64,000 nt of DNA from [Clostridium] innocuum (GCA_012317185.1 CP048838.1:558001-622000), one strand, 5' to 3'. Positions 45,095 to 53,741 are shown, counted from the first letter of the stretch. Translations and numbers: made by a program. The notes: generated by a model not told the origin, from the letters alone.

Positions 45095-45160
45095 ATAAAA
45101 AAAACAAAAAGAAGAAACAAATTCCTTTTCACAGGAGCTTTCTTTCTTCTTTTTTTTTCA
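45095..45160 (+). terminator. Terminator-like hairpin after the dehydrogenase pair
   Basis: AAAAAGAAGAAA pairs with TTTCTTCTTTTT around a TTCC / GGA inner stem. T run on the plus strand and A run on the other side. Confidence 0.6.
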
Positions 45161-45322
45161 GTCAATTCAATTATCTATTTCCGGTTTAAAGCCTGTTCAT
45201 GACGATCCCTGTTACAAGCAGTGCAAAACAGTTGTCTTCCTGAGAGAGAACAGGAATGTCTGTAGTAAGGAACGGGTTTTCCACAGTTGCCGTGTTTGTT
45301 TCGGCTGGATAGACAGAACGTC

Positions 45323-45418
45323 TCACTTATTGTTTAGCTTTGCAGAAATATCCCGCAGCTCCAATGCGATATAAACCAGCAGTAGAAATTTCATGATATC
45401 TATGATCATACCTAACAT
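45323..45418 (-). CDS. 31-residue membrane peptide
   Basis: A short gene with a strong ribosome site (AGGAGG, 10 bases before ATG). The peptide begins MLGMIIDIMKFLLLVYIALE and ends in a polar, basic tail (ten more residues ending NNK). One membrane helix with a charged end, as in type I toxin peptides or small membrane regulators. It stands alone in about 700 bases without another gene. I find no obvious antisense RNA promoter with certainty. Confidence 0.5.
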   Translation of the reverse strand: MLGMIIDIMKFLLLVYIALELRDISAKLNNK

Positions 45419-45706
45419 ATCCACACAACCTCCTATTCATAAACGGGGGAACAGTATACTCTGCAGGACACTGTTTCCTTTGTTTCTTCCAGTTAAACTT
45501 TACTGTAAATAGCCTGTGGTGTAAAGCTGAATCAGTAATGAATTGAAAGGATCAGATTTTACAGGTCTTAGATACCGCAGGAGGGAAGCTTTCTAAGGGA
45601 TGTATACGGAATATAGCTGCTCTCATCCTGCTCCAGTACCTGTCGGAAAAATTTTTGAACTGCTAAAGCAAACAAATTCCTTCCTCAGCTTTGCATGAGA
45701 CAGCTG

Positions 45707-46477
45707 TTAGTGATTGCTTTTCTTTTTAAATGCTCTTACGGATAAAATATAGAATAACAGAAGCAGCACCGTACACCACAAAATTGCAGAAAGCAGTGTA
45801 CCGGTCTTTAATGACTCATTCAGAAGCAGGGCACGCAGTGAATCAATGACAGGGGTGATCGGCTGGTATTCGGCAAAAATCTGCAATGCTTTCGGCATGG
45901 TGTCGATTGGTACGAAGCCGGAGCTGATGCAAGGCAGAGCAATCGCCAGAATTGAGAATGAGCCCGCTCCCTCCGGACTGTTGGCAATCATTCCAAAATA
46001 TACGGATATCCAGGATAAGGTGAGAATGTACAAAGAAATAATCAGCAATGCGGCACACCAACTAAGTAAATCCGCATTTGGTCGAAAGCCAATCAGGAAT
46101 GCCACGAGGAGAATCAGCAGGGCAGTTACCATATTTCTGATAAAGGCTTCCAGTACATGCCCGTTTAAAATGGAAGAGCGTTTCACAGGCATGGTGCAGA
46201 AGCGCTCCATGATTCCGCTTTTTATATCTGAACAAACGGCAATCGCCGTGGTAGCGGCACACTGTCCGAGGCATTGCAGAATGATTCCTGGAACAATGAA
46301 ATTCACATAGCTTGTTTCACTTGTCTGCATGGCGCCGCCAATTACATAAGCAAACAGCAGCATGGTGAGTATCGGAGCGATGATGCTCGTTAAAATTGTA
46401 TCGGGATTTCGTTTGGATAGAAGCAGACATCTTCCGCTCATCGTCAAAACATCCTTTAGTGTCTGTATGGTTTTCAT
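45707..46477 (-). CDS. ABC-2 type exporter permease
   Basis: A 256-residue permease with about six helices, in the DrrB/ABC-2 style. It begins TLKDVLTMSGRCLLLSKRNPD and includes NFIVPGIILQCLGQ and ALPCISSGFVPIDTMP. It works with the ATPase it overlaps by 4 bases, most likely exporting a drug or lipid-like compound under the TetR regulator at 47486. Confidence 0.9.
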   Translation of the reverse strand: MKTIQTLKDVLTMSGRCLLLSKRNPDTILTSIIAPILTMLLFAYVIGGAMQTSETSYVNFIVPGIILQCLGQCAATTAIAVCSDIKSGIMERFCTMPVKRSSILNGHVLEAFIRNMVTALLILLVAFLIGFRPNADLLSWCAALLIISLYILTLSWISVYFGMIANSPEGAGSFSILAIALPCISSGFVPIDTMPKALQIFAEYQPITPVIDSLRALLLNESLKTGTLLSAILWCTVLLLLFYILSVRAFKKKSNH

Positions 46478-47415
46478 TGTATATCCTCTCTTTCATGAAC
46501 CAGTGTTAGGAAAACATCCTCCAGATTCGGCAGCTTTTGATAAAATTTCAGGATTTTGATATTACCGGAAGAAAAAATATGAAACAGCTCGGATAATGCT
46601 TCGGCACTGCCGTCCGTATATATAATCAGCTTATGCTCTGTATTCACCGGCTTCGTCGAATAGCCCCCTGTACATGACATGGCAGCCTCCAGCATACTGC
46701 TGTCGGGAAATTCAAATTCGACGATTCCCTGTGGCAGCAGCTTTTTTAATTCCGCAGGAGTACCTTCCGTAAGAATCCTTCCTTGATCCAGAATGGCGAT
46801 ATGATCCGCCAGCTGCTCCGCTTCCTCCAGATACTGCGTGGTAAGAAAAATAGTGATTTCCATTGAATTCAGCTGTTTTATGATGCTCCACATACTGTGA
46901 CGGCTCTGTGGATCCAGACCTGTTGTCGGCTCATCAAGAAAAATAATCTGCGGATTACCGGCAAGGCTCATAGCGATGTCCAGCTTTCTGCGCATACCGC
47001 CGGAATAGGTGCTCACCATACGGTTAGCGGCTTCTGTAAGGGAGAAATATGCAAGCAGCTCTCCTGCCTTTTTCTTTGGCGTCTTCAGGTGATTCAGCTT
47101 TCCGATTATCACAAGATTTTCATAACCGCTCAGCTTTTCATCCACACTGGCAAACTGCCCGGTGAGACTGATCAACTTCCGAACGGCTTCTCCCTCGGCA
47201 GTGACAGAATGACCGCATACGGAAACTTCACCGCTATCAAAGGCCGCAAGTGTTGTCAGTATCTTAATCGTCGTTGTCTTTCCGGCACCATTGGAGCCAA
47301 GCAGACAATAGATAGAGCCTTTTTCTATTTCCATATTCACATTCTTTAATACCTCTGTATGACCATAGCGTTTGGTTAACCTGTGTACAGAAACAGCGAG
47401 ATCTTGTGTGTTCAT
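46474..47415 (-). CDS. ABC exporter ATPase (DrrA type)
   Basis: A 313-residue ATPase. Walker A CLLGSNGAGKTTTIKILTTL, signature VSTYSGGMRRKLDIAMSLAG, Walker B IIFLDEPTTGLDPQ and a C-terminal extension typical of DrrA. ATG 47415 follows AAAGGAGAA; longer frames upstream run into the TetR gene. A perfect 17-base palindrome at 47436 lies directly before the ribosome site. Confidence 0.93.
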   Translation of the reverse strand: MNTQDLAVSVHRLTKRYGHTEVLKNVNMEIEKGSIYCLLGSNGAGKTTTIKILTTLAAFDSGEVSVCGHSVTAEGEAVRKLISLTGQFASVDEKLSGYENLVIIGKLNHLKTPKKKAGELLAYFSLTEAANRMVSTYSGGMRRKLDIAMSLAGNPQIIFLDEPTTGLDPQSRHSMWSIIKQLNSMEITIFLTTQYLEEAEQLADHIAILDQGRILTEGTPAELKKLLPQGIVEFEFPDSSMLEAAMSCTGGYSTKPVNTEHKLIIYTDGSAEALSELFHIFSSGNIKILKFYQKLPNLEDVFLTLVHEREDIQ

Positions 47416-47435
47416 ATTTATATTCTCCTTTTTAT

Positions 47436-47452
47436 ATACATTCAGAATGTAT
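47436..47452. promoter_or_regulatory. Operator for the TetR regulator (exporter side)
   Basis: Perfect palindrome ATACATTC-A-GAATGTAT between the tetR-type gene and the exporter genes. It shares the ATACAT core with the site at 48150. Confidence 0.7.
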
Positions 47453-47485
47453 GTATTCTGGTAAAATAAAATTGCATATGCAATC

Positions 47486-48133
47486 TTATTTTGTTGGAAT
47501 GCTTTGGACAATCGTCTGGGCATGCTGAAGAATTTCATCATCAATGAGGTAGATTCCCATACTATCCAGCATGTGTTTGGTGAGCAGCAGGCGTTCCAGC
47601 AAATCTTCCTGCGTACAGGGGACAATGGAAGGAATGAACCACACACTGGTTATCATTACAAATAAGCTGGCCAGTGCCTTGGGATATTTGATATCCGGAA
47701 TAGAGCCGTCCTGAATGCCTTCCAGAAACAGCTCTTCGAAAAAAGGTGTAACGATTCGCAGATTGCTTTCCATATAATCCGCAAGAATCTTCGGATTCTT
47801 CAGCAGTGGAACAGACATCTGGTTCAAATCGAGCTGATCCTGATTCTGTGCCTGCAGCTTGATGATCTTCTTCAGCTTTTCAAGGCCGCTTAGCCCCTTT
47901 TCCTTACGAACTTCCTCAAATGGATTATGCTCCAGAAACATTCGGTCACTCAACGCATCCAGCACTTCCTCCTTGGATTTGAAATGGTGGTAGAAAGCAC
48001 CGCGGGTAAGTCCTCCCAACTCTCCCACTATATCCAAAACGGTTGTTTCTTCATATCCTTTTTCCAGAAACAGCTTCATGGATACATCCAGTATTTTCTG
48101 AACCGTTTCCTCCGGATACTTATTGCGCGGCAT
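47486..48133 (-). CDS. TetR-family repressor of the ABC exporter
   Basis: A 215-residue regulator. HTH (about 10-55) TVQKILDVSMKLFLEKGYEE, then GGLTRGAFYHHFKSKEEVLDAL, followed by a helical ligand domain. It is transcribed with the exporter genes and has palindromic sites before itself and before the ATPase gene. ATG 48133 follows AAGGAGTG. Likely represses its own operon until a drug-like ligand binds. Confidence 0.92.
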   Translation of the reverse strand: MPRNKYPEETVQKILDVSMKLFLEKGYEETTVLDIVGELGGLTRGAFYHHFKSKEEVLDALSDRMFLEHNPFEEVRKEKGLSGLEKLKKIIKLQAQNQDQLDLNQMSVPLLKNPKILADYMESNLRIVTPFFEELFLEGIQDGSIPDIKYPKALASLFVMITSVWFIPSIVPCTQEDLLERLLLTKHMLDSMGIYLIDDEILQHAQTIVQSIPTK

Positions 48134-48146
48134 TGTATCACTCCTT

Positions 48147-48172
48147 AATACATACATTGTGTATGTTGTCAA
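48147..48172 (-). promoter_or_regulatory. Promoter and operator of the TetR gene
   Basis: On the minus strand TTGACA (48172-48167), a 16-base spacer and TATTAA. CATACA-TTG-TGTATG fills the spacer, so a bound repressor would block RNA polymerase. Confidence 0.7.
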
Positions 48173-48266
48173 TGGAAAGTATATGTTCCTTTTTTTTATC
48201 GATGGAATTATAGATAAATACAGAATCTGGCACTTAAGCCTTATCGAATGACATCATTATAAGATG

Positions 48267-48300
48267 AAAACGAGGATATCACTTTATTGAATATCCTCGC
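48267..48300 (-). terminator. Terminator of the lipoprotein gene
   Basis: CGAGGATAT / ATATCCTCG stem with an 11-base loop, followed by TTTT on the minus strand. Confidence 0.75.
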
Positions 48301-48314
48301 ACGATGATTTAAAT

Positions 48315-49070
48315 TTATGAAGGAAAGTACAAATCAATAAATTCATCTAAAGATTCAAATTCCCCTGTATCATTGTTTTTCACTTGAAGTGTAGATTCAT
48401 TAGGAAGTTCCCTGAATAGACTGCTTTTGGATGATGGTTGATAAATTTCTCTTGTTCCATATTGGACACCATTAACTATATAAGTATTAGTTGAACTTAC
48501 ATAGTTCATAAAAAATAAGTAGGTTTTACCAGTTTCTAAAATAATATCATTTTCATAACGAAGCTCTACATAAGTGCTTGCTTTGTCAATTTTCTCCTGT
48601 CCTGCTTCTTTTCTATGCTTATCGTCATTTTCAATCATTTCTTTTGGGGCATTTTTTTCGTAATCAGCAATTGAAATTACACCACCATTTCTTGCGAAAT
48701 TTATAGTGTTTGAATTTGTCTGACCCTTCAGGTTTTTTAGAACAGAGATTTTACCATATTCATATGGTATTGGATTAAATGCATTTTCAGCGGCTGTTGT
48801 ACTACAGCCATCTATACTTTCCACTGTTCCGATAAAAACATTACTATCAAAATCCCTTAACTGATTAACATCACTGATATCAATACTTTGATCTGCAGAT
48901 ACCGTAGCTATATCTATGCTTTCAGAACTAATTTTATCACGATAGTTATAATGTTTAATTGTTTCCTCTTTTTCATTTGTTTTTGGTATCTGTGTTTGAT
49001 CTGTATTTTTGAGACTTGCACAGCCAGTTACGATAAGAGAGGTTGCGATAATTAATAAGAATTTTTTCAT
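48315..49070 (-). CDS. Secreted lipoprotein of unknown function
   Basis: A 251-residue protein with a lipoprotein signal (KKFLLIIATSLIVTGCASLK, Cys about residue 17). The polar mature part has no domain I recognise. It is AT-rich in codon use, like the metalloprotease gene just upstream, and unlike the surrounding chromosome. Both probably came in together. It may be an immunity or partner protein of the protease or the peptide; there is no direct evidence for that. ATG 49070 follows GAGGTC. Confidence 0.75.
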   Translation of the reverse strand: MKKFLLIIATSLIVTGCASLKNTDQTQIPKTNEKEETIKHYNYRDKISSESIDIATVSADQSIDISDVNQLRDFDSNVFIGTVESIDGCSTTAAENAFNPIPYEYGKISVLKNLKGQTNSNTINFARNGGVISIADYEKNAPKEMIENDDKHRKEAGQEKIDKASTYVELRYENDIILETGKTYLFFMNYVSSTNTYIVNGVQYGTREIYQPSSKSSLFRELPNESTLQVKNNDTGEFESLDEFIDLYFPS

Positions 49071-49119
49071 GATTGACCTCGATTCCCCATATACATATTT
49101 ATGGATTTCATTACACAAG

Positions 49120-49689
49120 TTAGTATCTGCCATAGATTGAAACAACTTCTTCACTATCTACTTTTTGAGGTTTATTAACTTTTCTGCCTGCTCCTGTTTG
49201 ACACATGATGCTGTTCACGTTCTTGTTATTTTCGCCAAGCCCTAAAACATGGCCGAATTCATGCGCCATTACTGCATTATGATTTATGCTGGTATCATTA
49301 ATGTACTTATTATTTAAAAATATTTTGTTCCACCAATAATTAGAGCTCGGGTTCTGTTGCTGGTTATTTTTATTAAAGAAAATAGTATAAGCGATTGTTG
49401 ATGATGCACTATCGTTATAAGAATATATATCAACTGTACTTCCTGTTGTGCTGGATACAGCTGTCATATAAATGGGATTATCATAACCTGTATACATCCA
49501 GTTATTAGCGGCTGTATTGATATTTGGAGTATAAGGAGATGCTCCTCCGTTTACTGTATAGGTGATATTTCTAGGACCATTTATTAATCTTCCCCCTAAT
49601 TTCACTGCATGAACTTCTGTAGTGAAACATACAATTGTAATTAGAATTATAAAACTGAGCATTAAAGTTTTGCAATTTTTCTTAGTCAT
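49120..49689 (-). CDS. Secreted zinc metalloprotease, matrixin-like
   Basis: A 189-residue exported protease. A signal peptide (about 1-28, ending EVHA) leads to a short catalytic domain with the zinc motif AHEFGHVLGLGENN and a Met-turn SIMCQ. Two His and the catalytic Glu are intact, but the third ligand position of HExxHxxGxxH is Glu rather than His or Asp. It lies behind the short peptide ORF and the Rgg/PlcR-like regulator gene in the same direction. AT-rich like them. Ribosome site GGAG before ATG 49689. Confidence 0.85.
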   Translation of the reverse strand: MTKKNCKTLMLSFIILITIVCFTTEVHAVKLGGRLINGPRNITYTVNGGASPYTPNINTAANNWMYTGYDNPIYMTAVSSTTGSTVDIYSYNDSASSTIAYTIFFNKNNQQQNPSSNYWWNKIFLNNKYINDTSINHNAVMAHEFGHVLGLGENNKNVNSIMCQTGAGRKVNKPQKVDSEEVVSIYGRY

Positions 49690-49725
49690 ATTGTCTCCTT
49701 TTTTTGAATATGAGGATTATCAAGA

Positions 49726-49843
49726 TTATCCTTTTATGTTATCTCCTCTTCCTAAAGGTTGAATGCCTGAGTCATTGTTAATAGGTATAATAAGAAGAAA
49801 CAGGCATAATAAAGGCAAAAACAATACACCGATTTTTTTTCAT
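49726..49843 (-). pseudogene. Possible signal-peptide precursor gene with an A8 frameshift tract
   Basis: ATG 49843 has GGATGAGG before it. As written, A8 after ATG gives 21 residues (MKKNRCIVFAFIM...) ending at 49778. One A fewer gives 38 residues: MKKIGVLFLPLLCLFLLIIP, then INNDSGIQPLGRGDNIKG, an exported-peptide layout with a basic start, a hydrophobic core and a polar tail. It lies directly between an Rgg/PlcR-like regulator and a secreted protease, the place of PapR-type pheromones. The A tract may allow slippage or phase switching, or the gene may be dead. Confidence 0.5.
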
Positions 49844-49867
49844 TTTCCTCATCCTTTCTATACGTAC

Positions 49868-49896
49868 TATATAATCTTTTTTTTATTTATAGTCAA
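49868..49896 (-). promoter_or_regulatory. Promoter of the peptide-protease-lipoprotein genes
   Basis: On the minus strand TTGACT (49896-49891), a 17-base spacer and TATATA (49873-49868), about 25 bases before the short ORF. It separates these genes from the regulator as an own unit. Confidence 0.7.
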
Positions 49897-49937
49897 GGTA
49901 TATGTAATTTGATGCAGAAATACCAATGTGAAGACAC

Positions 49938-51194
49938 TTATTTCAATATATTTTCATTTTTCAGTAGAGCATGAAATCTAAAATAATTAACATAACTTCC
50001 ACTTTCAGAGCTCAGTCTTGTTATCTCATCACTTACTATTCTTGTATAAATTTTATCAAATGCAGTTAAATTCGGGCAAACCTTGTCTTGAAGAAATTTC
50101 ATTCTTTCTTTGTTGTTCTTAAAAGTTTGCTTGTAGTAAGAAAAGAGCGAATATTCAAGTTGATCATCATATTCTGATGTTAGATTATCATTAACAAAAA
50201 GTGTTTTATCTTTTTCTTTGTTAAGCATTTGATTACAATATGAAAGTAAAATGATATTACTTGTATAGTGTCTTTTTGGATTCAATACAATATAAGCTTT
50301 TGTATAGTTGCTACAGCGTACATAATTTCTGAGCATAAGATATCGATTCGCTAAATTTAATAAAATCATTCCTTTTAAATTATTGTCTTCATGTTCTTCG
50401 GTAAGCATTTTTTCCAGCATATGAAGATAGCTGTAACATAATTCTATATCGATGTGTAAAGCGATGCTGCTTAAAATAATATATATGTATGCTAATTGGT
50501 TTTTACTTCCTTTTTCTCTGGCAACAGGTTCTGCTTCTTTCAGAATAAGGTATGCACGTAATTCTTTGTTCTCTTCATAAAGCTGATTTGCATAATTAAT
50601 GCGATTTGGTAAATAAGCTGATGCTTCCATAGAGTATGAACTGAAAAAAGCAGATAGCTTCTTTTCATTTGCACCGCTTGCATGGATGTAAAGAAAATCC
50701 ATGAGGATATCTTTGAAGCCTTTAGGAAATATATTTACAAGCGGAAATAATAAAGAATATTCCTGATCATTCATAAAGATACGATCTTTTAAATATAAGA
50801 ACAGCTTTCCTAAGAAAAATATGCACTCTTTATAATAGACATGGTGCCTTTGGCTTTTTAGAGAAAGCAAGGTAGTCTCAATTATCCGTATTGCTTCTTC
50901 ATATCTTTCTGTTTCCATTACACAGTAAAGCTGTTTACTTTGCGTTATGAGATAATGATCTATTTTCTGTGAAATATGCAATTGCTCATTCAAATTAAAA
51001 AGCAGCTCCTGATACTTTTCATCTTTTATAAAAACCTGTTCATGATTTTCTAATTTTTTGACTGTGGCTGGAGATATGATCCATTTATAATTGCCGTGTC
51101 TTCGATATACATCATTTTGTGATAGCTTTAATACTCTACGATAGTATGGTATTAGGATATGAAGTCTGTCATGCCATTCTTTTGATATTCTCAT
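49938..51194 (-). CDS. Rgg/PlcR-like regulator (XRE HTH plus TPR-like helices)
   Basis: A 418-residue protein. The XRE-type HTH lies at the N-terminus (about 15-65: KLSQNDVYRRHG, then ISPATVKKLENHEQ). About 340 residues of repeated helix pairs follow, as in the peptide-binding RRNPP regulators (Rgg, PlcR, PrgX). No TPR consensus is strong, so the class rests on architecture and context. AT-rich. The start at 51194 is preceded by AGGGGTGGG. Its likely target is the promoter at 49868-49896. Confidence 0.7.
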   Translation of the reverse strand: MRISKEWHDRLHILIPYYRRVLKLSQNDVYRRHGNYKWIISPATVKKLENHEQVFIKDEKYQELLFNLNEQLHISQKIDHYLITQSKQLYCVMETERYEEAIRIIETTLLSLKSQRHHVYYKECIFFLGKLFLYLKDRIFMNDQEYSLLFPLVNIFPKGFKDILMDFLYIHASGANEKKLSAFFSSYSMEASAYLPNRINYANQLYEENKELRAYLILKEAEPVAREKGSKNQLAYIYIILSSIALHIDIELCYSYLHMLEKMLTEEHEDNNLKGMILLNLANRYLMLRNYVRCSNYTKAYIVLNPKRHYTSNIILLSYCNQMLNKEKDKTLFVNDNLTSEYDDQLEYSLFSYYKQTFKNNKERMKFLQDKVCPNLTAFDKIYTRIVSDEITRLSSESGSYVNYFRFHALLKNENILK

Positions 51195-51243
51195 ATAATT
51201 TCCCACCCCTTTAATATTAGTATAACATATTTCTTAATTGGAC

Positions 51244-51267
51244 GAAAAACCGGTCTGCAGACCGGTT
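51244..51267 (-). terminator. Terminator after regulator R2
   Basis: Perfect palindrome AACCGGTCTGCAGACCGGTT followed by TTTTT on the minus strand. Confidence 0.85.
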
Positions 51268-51305
51268 CATTTTCAATATTTGAATGAGCTGTCAGAGGAA
51301 TCGCA

Positions 51306-53690
51306 TTATTTTCGCTCTGCTTGAACATCAATCTCCATCTGATAATTGAGTATAACATCACACAAAACGGCGATTTCCTCCTGTGAAATGGAAAGTGTCA
51401 TAAAATCCCGGATTTTCAACAAATTCGTTTTCATGATGTGAAACAGCTCGGTATGCTCCATCATAAAGCTTTCCAAAAGATTATAGCGGATTTTCTGCTT
51501 CTTCACACAGCGGTCCAGCATACAGGTGCCGTGAAACAGGAACTGTATAATGATGTTATTGGAAAGCGGCAAATTGCATTCCGTGCAAATATTGAGCAGT
51601 ACGCGGTACAGGGCTTCATTGGACTTTGCTATATTGATGGTGGGGAAGGTTGCCTGAAAGCGCTGAAAGATATCGCTGCTTTGACGCTCATTTTTAGAGG
51701 TCAGACTCTTATCATTCAAAAATGCCTTTATTTTCTTCTTTCGGTTCACTACATCACTGAGCAGAGCCAACAGATGCATGGTCTTCTGTGAAACCACTTC
51801 ACTGGTTTCATATAATAGTGGAAGAGAAACCGGATACAGGGAGAAGGAGGGAATGTTTAACGTGGAGATAATGGACTTATCCAATGTCGTAAGCGGCGGC
51901 TTGTCACCCACGATGAGTACGCCTTTTCCTATATCAATATATTTGATCAGCTTATATATCTTATCCGTAAACTCATGAAAATCATGCGTCTGATAATAGA
52001 GATTATAATCGAAGGAAAAGAAACAGCGGCTTCCCAGAATCTGGTTCAGATGCTGGGCATAATTTTCCGCAAGACGCTCTCCGTGACAGACAATCAATGT
52101 CATAATGGTATTCTGACTGATAGATTTTAATGCATAGTAGATAAAATTGCGAATATAGCTTTTATATACCTTCAGAAGACTGATATTGAACTTGTTTTCC
52201 ACTGTGCTGATCACATTGTCACTCAGCTCCTGGGAATATGCCGTTTCCTTATAATCCAGATGCTCCAGCTGGAACTGGTAGGCAAAGGTATTATCCAGCA
52301 TATGCTGAATCTGAATGTAGAGCTTACTTAAAATCTGGCGGTCATTTTTCAATTTTGTTTTCGTAAACAATGGGGTCAGAGCCTGATAGACCTTGGATTG
52401 CATTTCTATGGATGAGGAATCCAGAAGCTTTGTCCGCGTCATCAGGACATCCTCTTTCGCCTTTTCTATGATGTTTTTCAGCTGCGCAGTTATGACAATG
52501 CTTGCATTGAGCTGCGTCTGTAATAGATTTTCCAGTGTTTCACACGGCTGATCCGGATAAATATCTATGATTTCCGGAAGGAGCTGTGTAACTGTTATTC
52601 GAATATGGTCCTCCAAAGAATTATCTGCACTCTTGTTTTGAATGACATTTTTGGATATGTTCTCATGTGTGATGACGATTGGTTCATGGTTGCTAATCAC
52701 ACTGGAATACAGATTATTGGATAGGGAATAAACGATCTCATTGCGGAGCTGAAAGAGATTGTAGGTATAATCTGCGCTGAGAAAGGAGGCAATCGCATTT
52801 CCGGTTACCTTGATGCGGCTGTTCAGATTCACTGCCTCCTCCTGCAGGAAGGTCAGCACAAGCTCAATCATTTCTTTTGTTGTGCGCTCTTTTACATTGG
52901 GATACTTCGCTGTATAAGGTGTCAGCTGTGAGAAATATGCAAAGTTTTCAACGCTCTTATCTATCAGAAAAATCATGATAGGTAAAGGTTTGTTTTCGTT
53001 GCTGCAAAGATTGTTGAGATCGTTCCAGAACCGGTAAATCTCACTTTCCTGAAACGGGGTGTAGATTTCCATGATGACCATGGAGATATTACGATCAAGA
53101 AACTGCTGCCGTAAAGTGGAAAAGCTTTCATTTATGGAACGATAATCAAAGGTGAAGCTTCTGCTTTTTTTGGAAATACGCTTATTCTGTACGGCCAGAT
53201 CGAAAAGCTTTTTACAAAAATATTTCTTGCCTGAGCCTTTTTCTCCCTGTAAGGCAATCAGTAACGGCTTGTTCTGGTAATAAAAAATGGCAGGGGTGAT
53301 CTTACTGATAACCGGTGTCAGTGATTCCTCATAACCGTTTCCAATAATATTCATACCTTTTTTGTAAAAACTGGCGTCACTTGCATCATATACGAATAAA
53401 TTTTTCAGGTTTTCTTTTCCGGGTATGATTTGGGGAATATTATTGAAATGATATTCGCTGACAATAACATCCTTGGATAAATATAGAGTGGGTCTTCCTT
53501 CCACCTTGATGAGCTGTAGATCGTTAAACAGCTGATTTAAAATTCTGGATACGTTGGACCGGTCCAGCTTCAGGTCCAATGCGATATCAAAGGCATTGCA
53601 TCGTTCAAAGCTGAAGGATTTGTCCGCAAGACTTTCACTGGTGTATTCTCTGACCAGATTCATAATCAGATCCCGTCTGGTTTTCGCCAT
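51306..53690 (-). CDS. LevR-like PTS regulator lacking the sigma-54 loop (R2)
   Basis: A 794-residue paralogue of R1. HTH (about 34-58) LDLKLDRSNVSRILNQLFND. The AAA+ remnant keeps a P-loop-like GEKGSGKK (149-156) but has no GAFTGA equivalent and no Walker B DE pair. PRD1, an EIIA-like domain that still has the active site (LIVCHGERLAENYAQHL) and a C-terminal PRD (IQFLFHGTCMLDRCV) follow; no EIIB domain. It is divergent from the catabolic operon at 54031. Likely target sites are the GTGTYA repeats in 53704-53741 and 53864-53897. Confidence 0.85.
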   Translation of the reverse strand: MAKTRRDLIMNLVREYTSESLADKSFSFERCNAFDIALDLKLDRSNVSRILNQLFNDLQLIKVEGRPTLYLSKDVIVSEYHFNNIPQIIPGKENLKNLFVYDASDASFYKKGMNIIGNGYEESLTPVISKITPAIFYYQNKPLLIALQGEKGSGKKYFCKKLFDLAVQNKRISKKSRSFTFDYRSINESFSTLRQQFLDRNISMVIMEIYTPFQESEIYRFWNDLNNLCSNENKPLPIMIFLIDKSVENFAYFSQLTPYTAKYPNVKERTTKEMIELVLTFLQEEAVNLNSRIKVTGNAIASFLSADYTYNLFQLRNEIVYSLSNNLYSSVISNHEPIVITHENISKNVIQNKSADNSLEDHIRITVTQLLPEIIDIYPDQPCETLENLLQTQLNASIVITAQLKNIIEKAKEDVLMTRTKLLDSSSIEMQSKVYQALTPLFTKTKLKNDRQILSKLYIQIQHMLDNTFAYQFQLEHLDYKETAYSQELSDNVISTVENKFNISLLKVYKSYIRNFIYYALKSISQNTIMTLIVCHGERLAENYAQHLNQILGSRCFFSFDYNLYYQTHDFHEFTDKIYKLIKYIDIGKGVLIVGDKPPLTTLDKSIISTLNIPSFSLYPVSLPLLYETSEVVSQKTMHLLALLSDVVNRKKKIKAFLNDKSLTSKNERQSSDIFQRFQATFPTINIAKSNEALYRVLLNICTECNLPLSNNIIIQFLFHGTCMLDRCVKKQKIRYNLLESFMMEHTELFHIMKTNLLKIRDFMTLSISQEEIAVLCDVILNYQMEIDVQAERK

Positions 53691-53703
53691 ACTATCACTC
53701 CTA

Positions 53704-53741
53704 TTGCTTTTTTCGTGTTAAATTAATGGGTGAAATAACAC
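53704..53741. promoter_or_regulatory. Operator-like region at the R2 promoter
   Basis: TTTTTTCGTGTTAAATTA at 53708-53725 recurs with one change at 61678-61695. GTGTTA (53715-53720) is mirrored by TAACAC (53736-53741). Position before the R2 gene matches the GTGTAA-N14-TTACAC repeat before R1. Confidence 0.6.
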
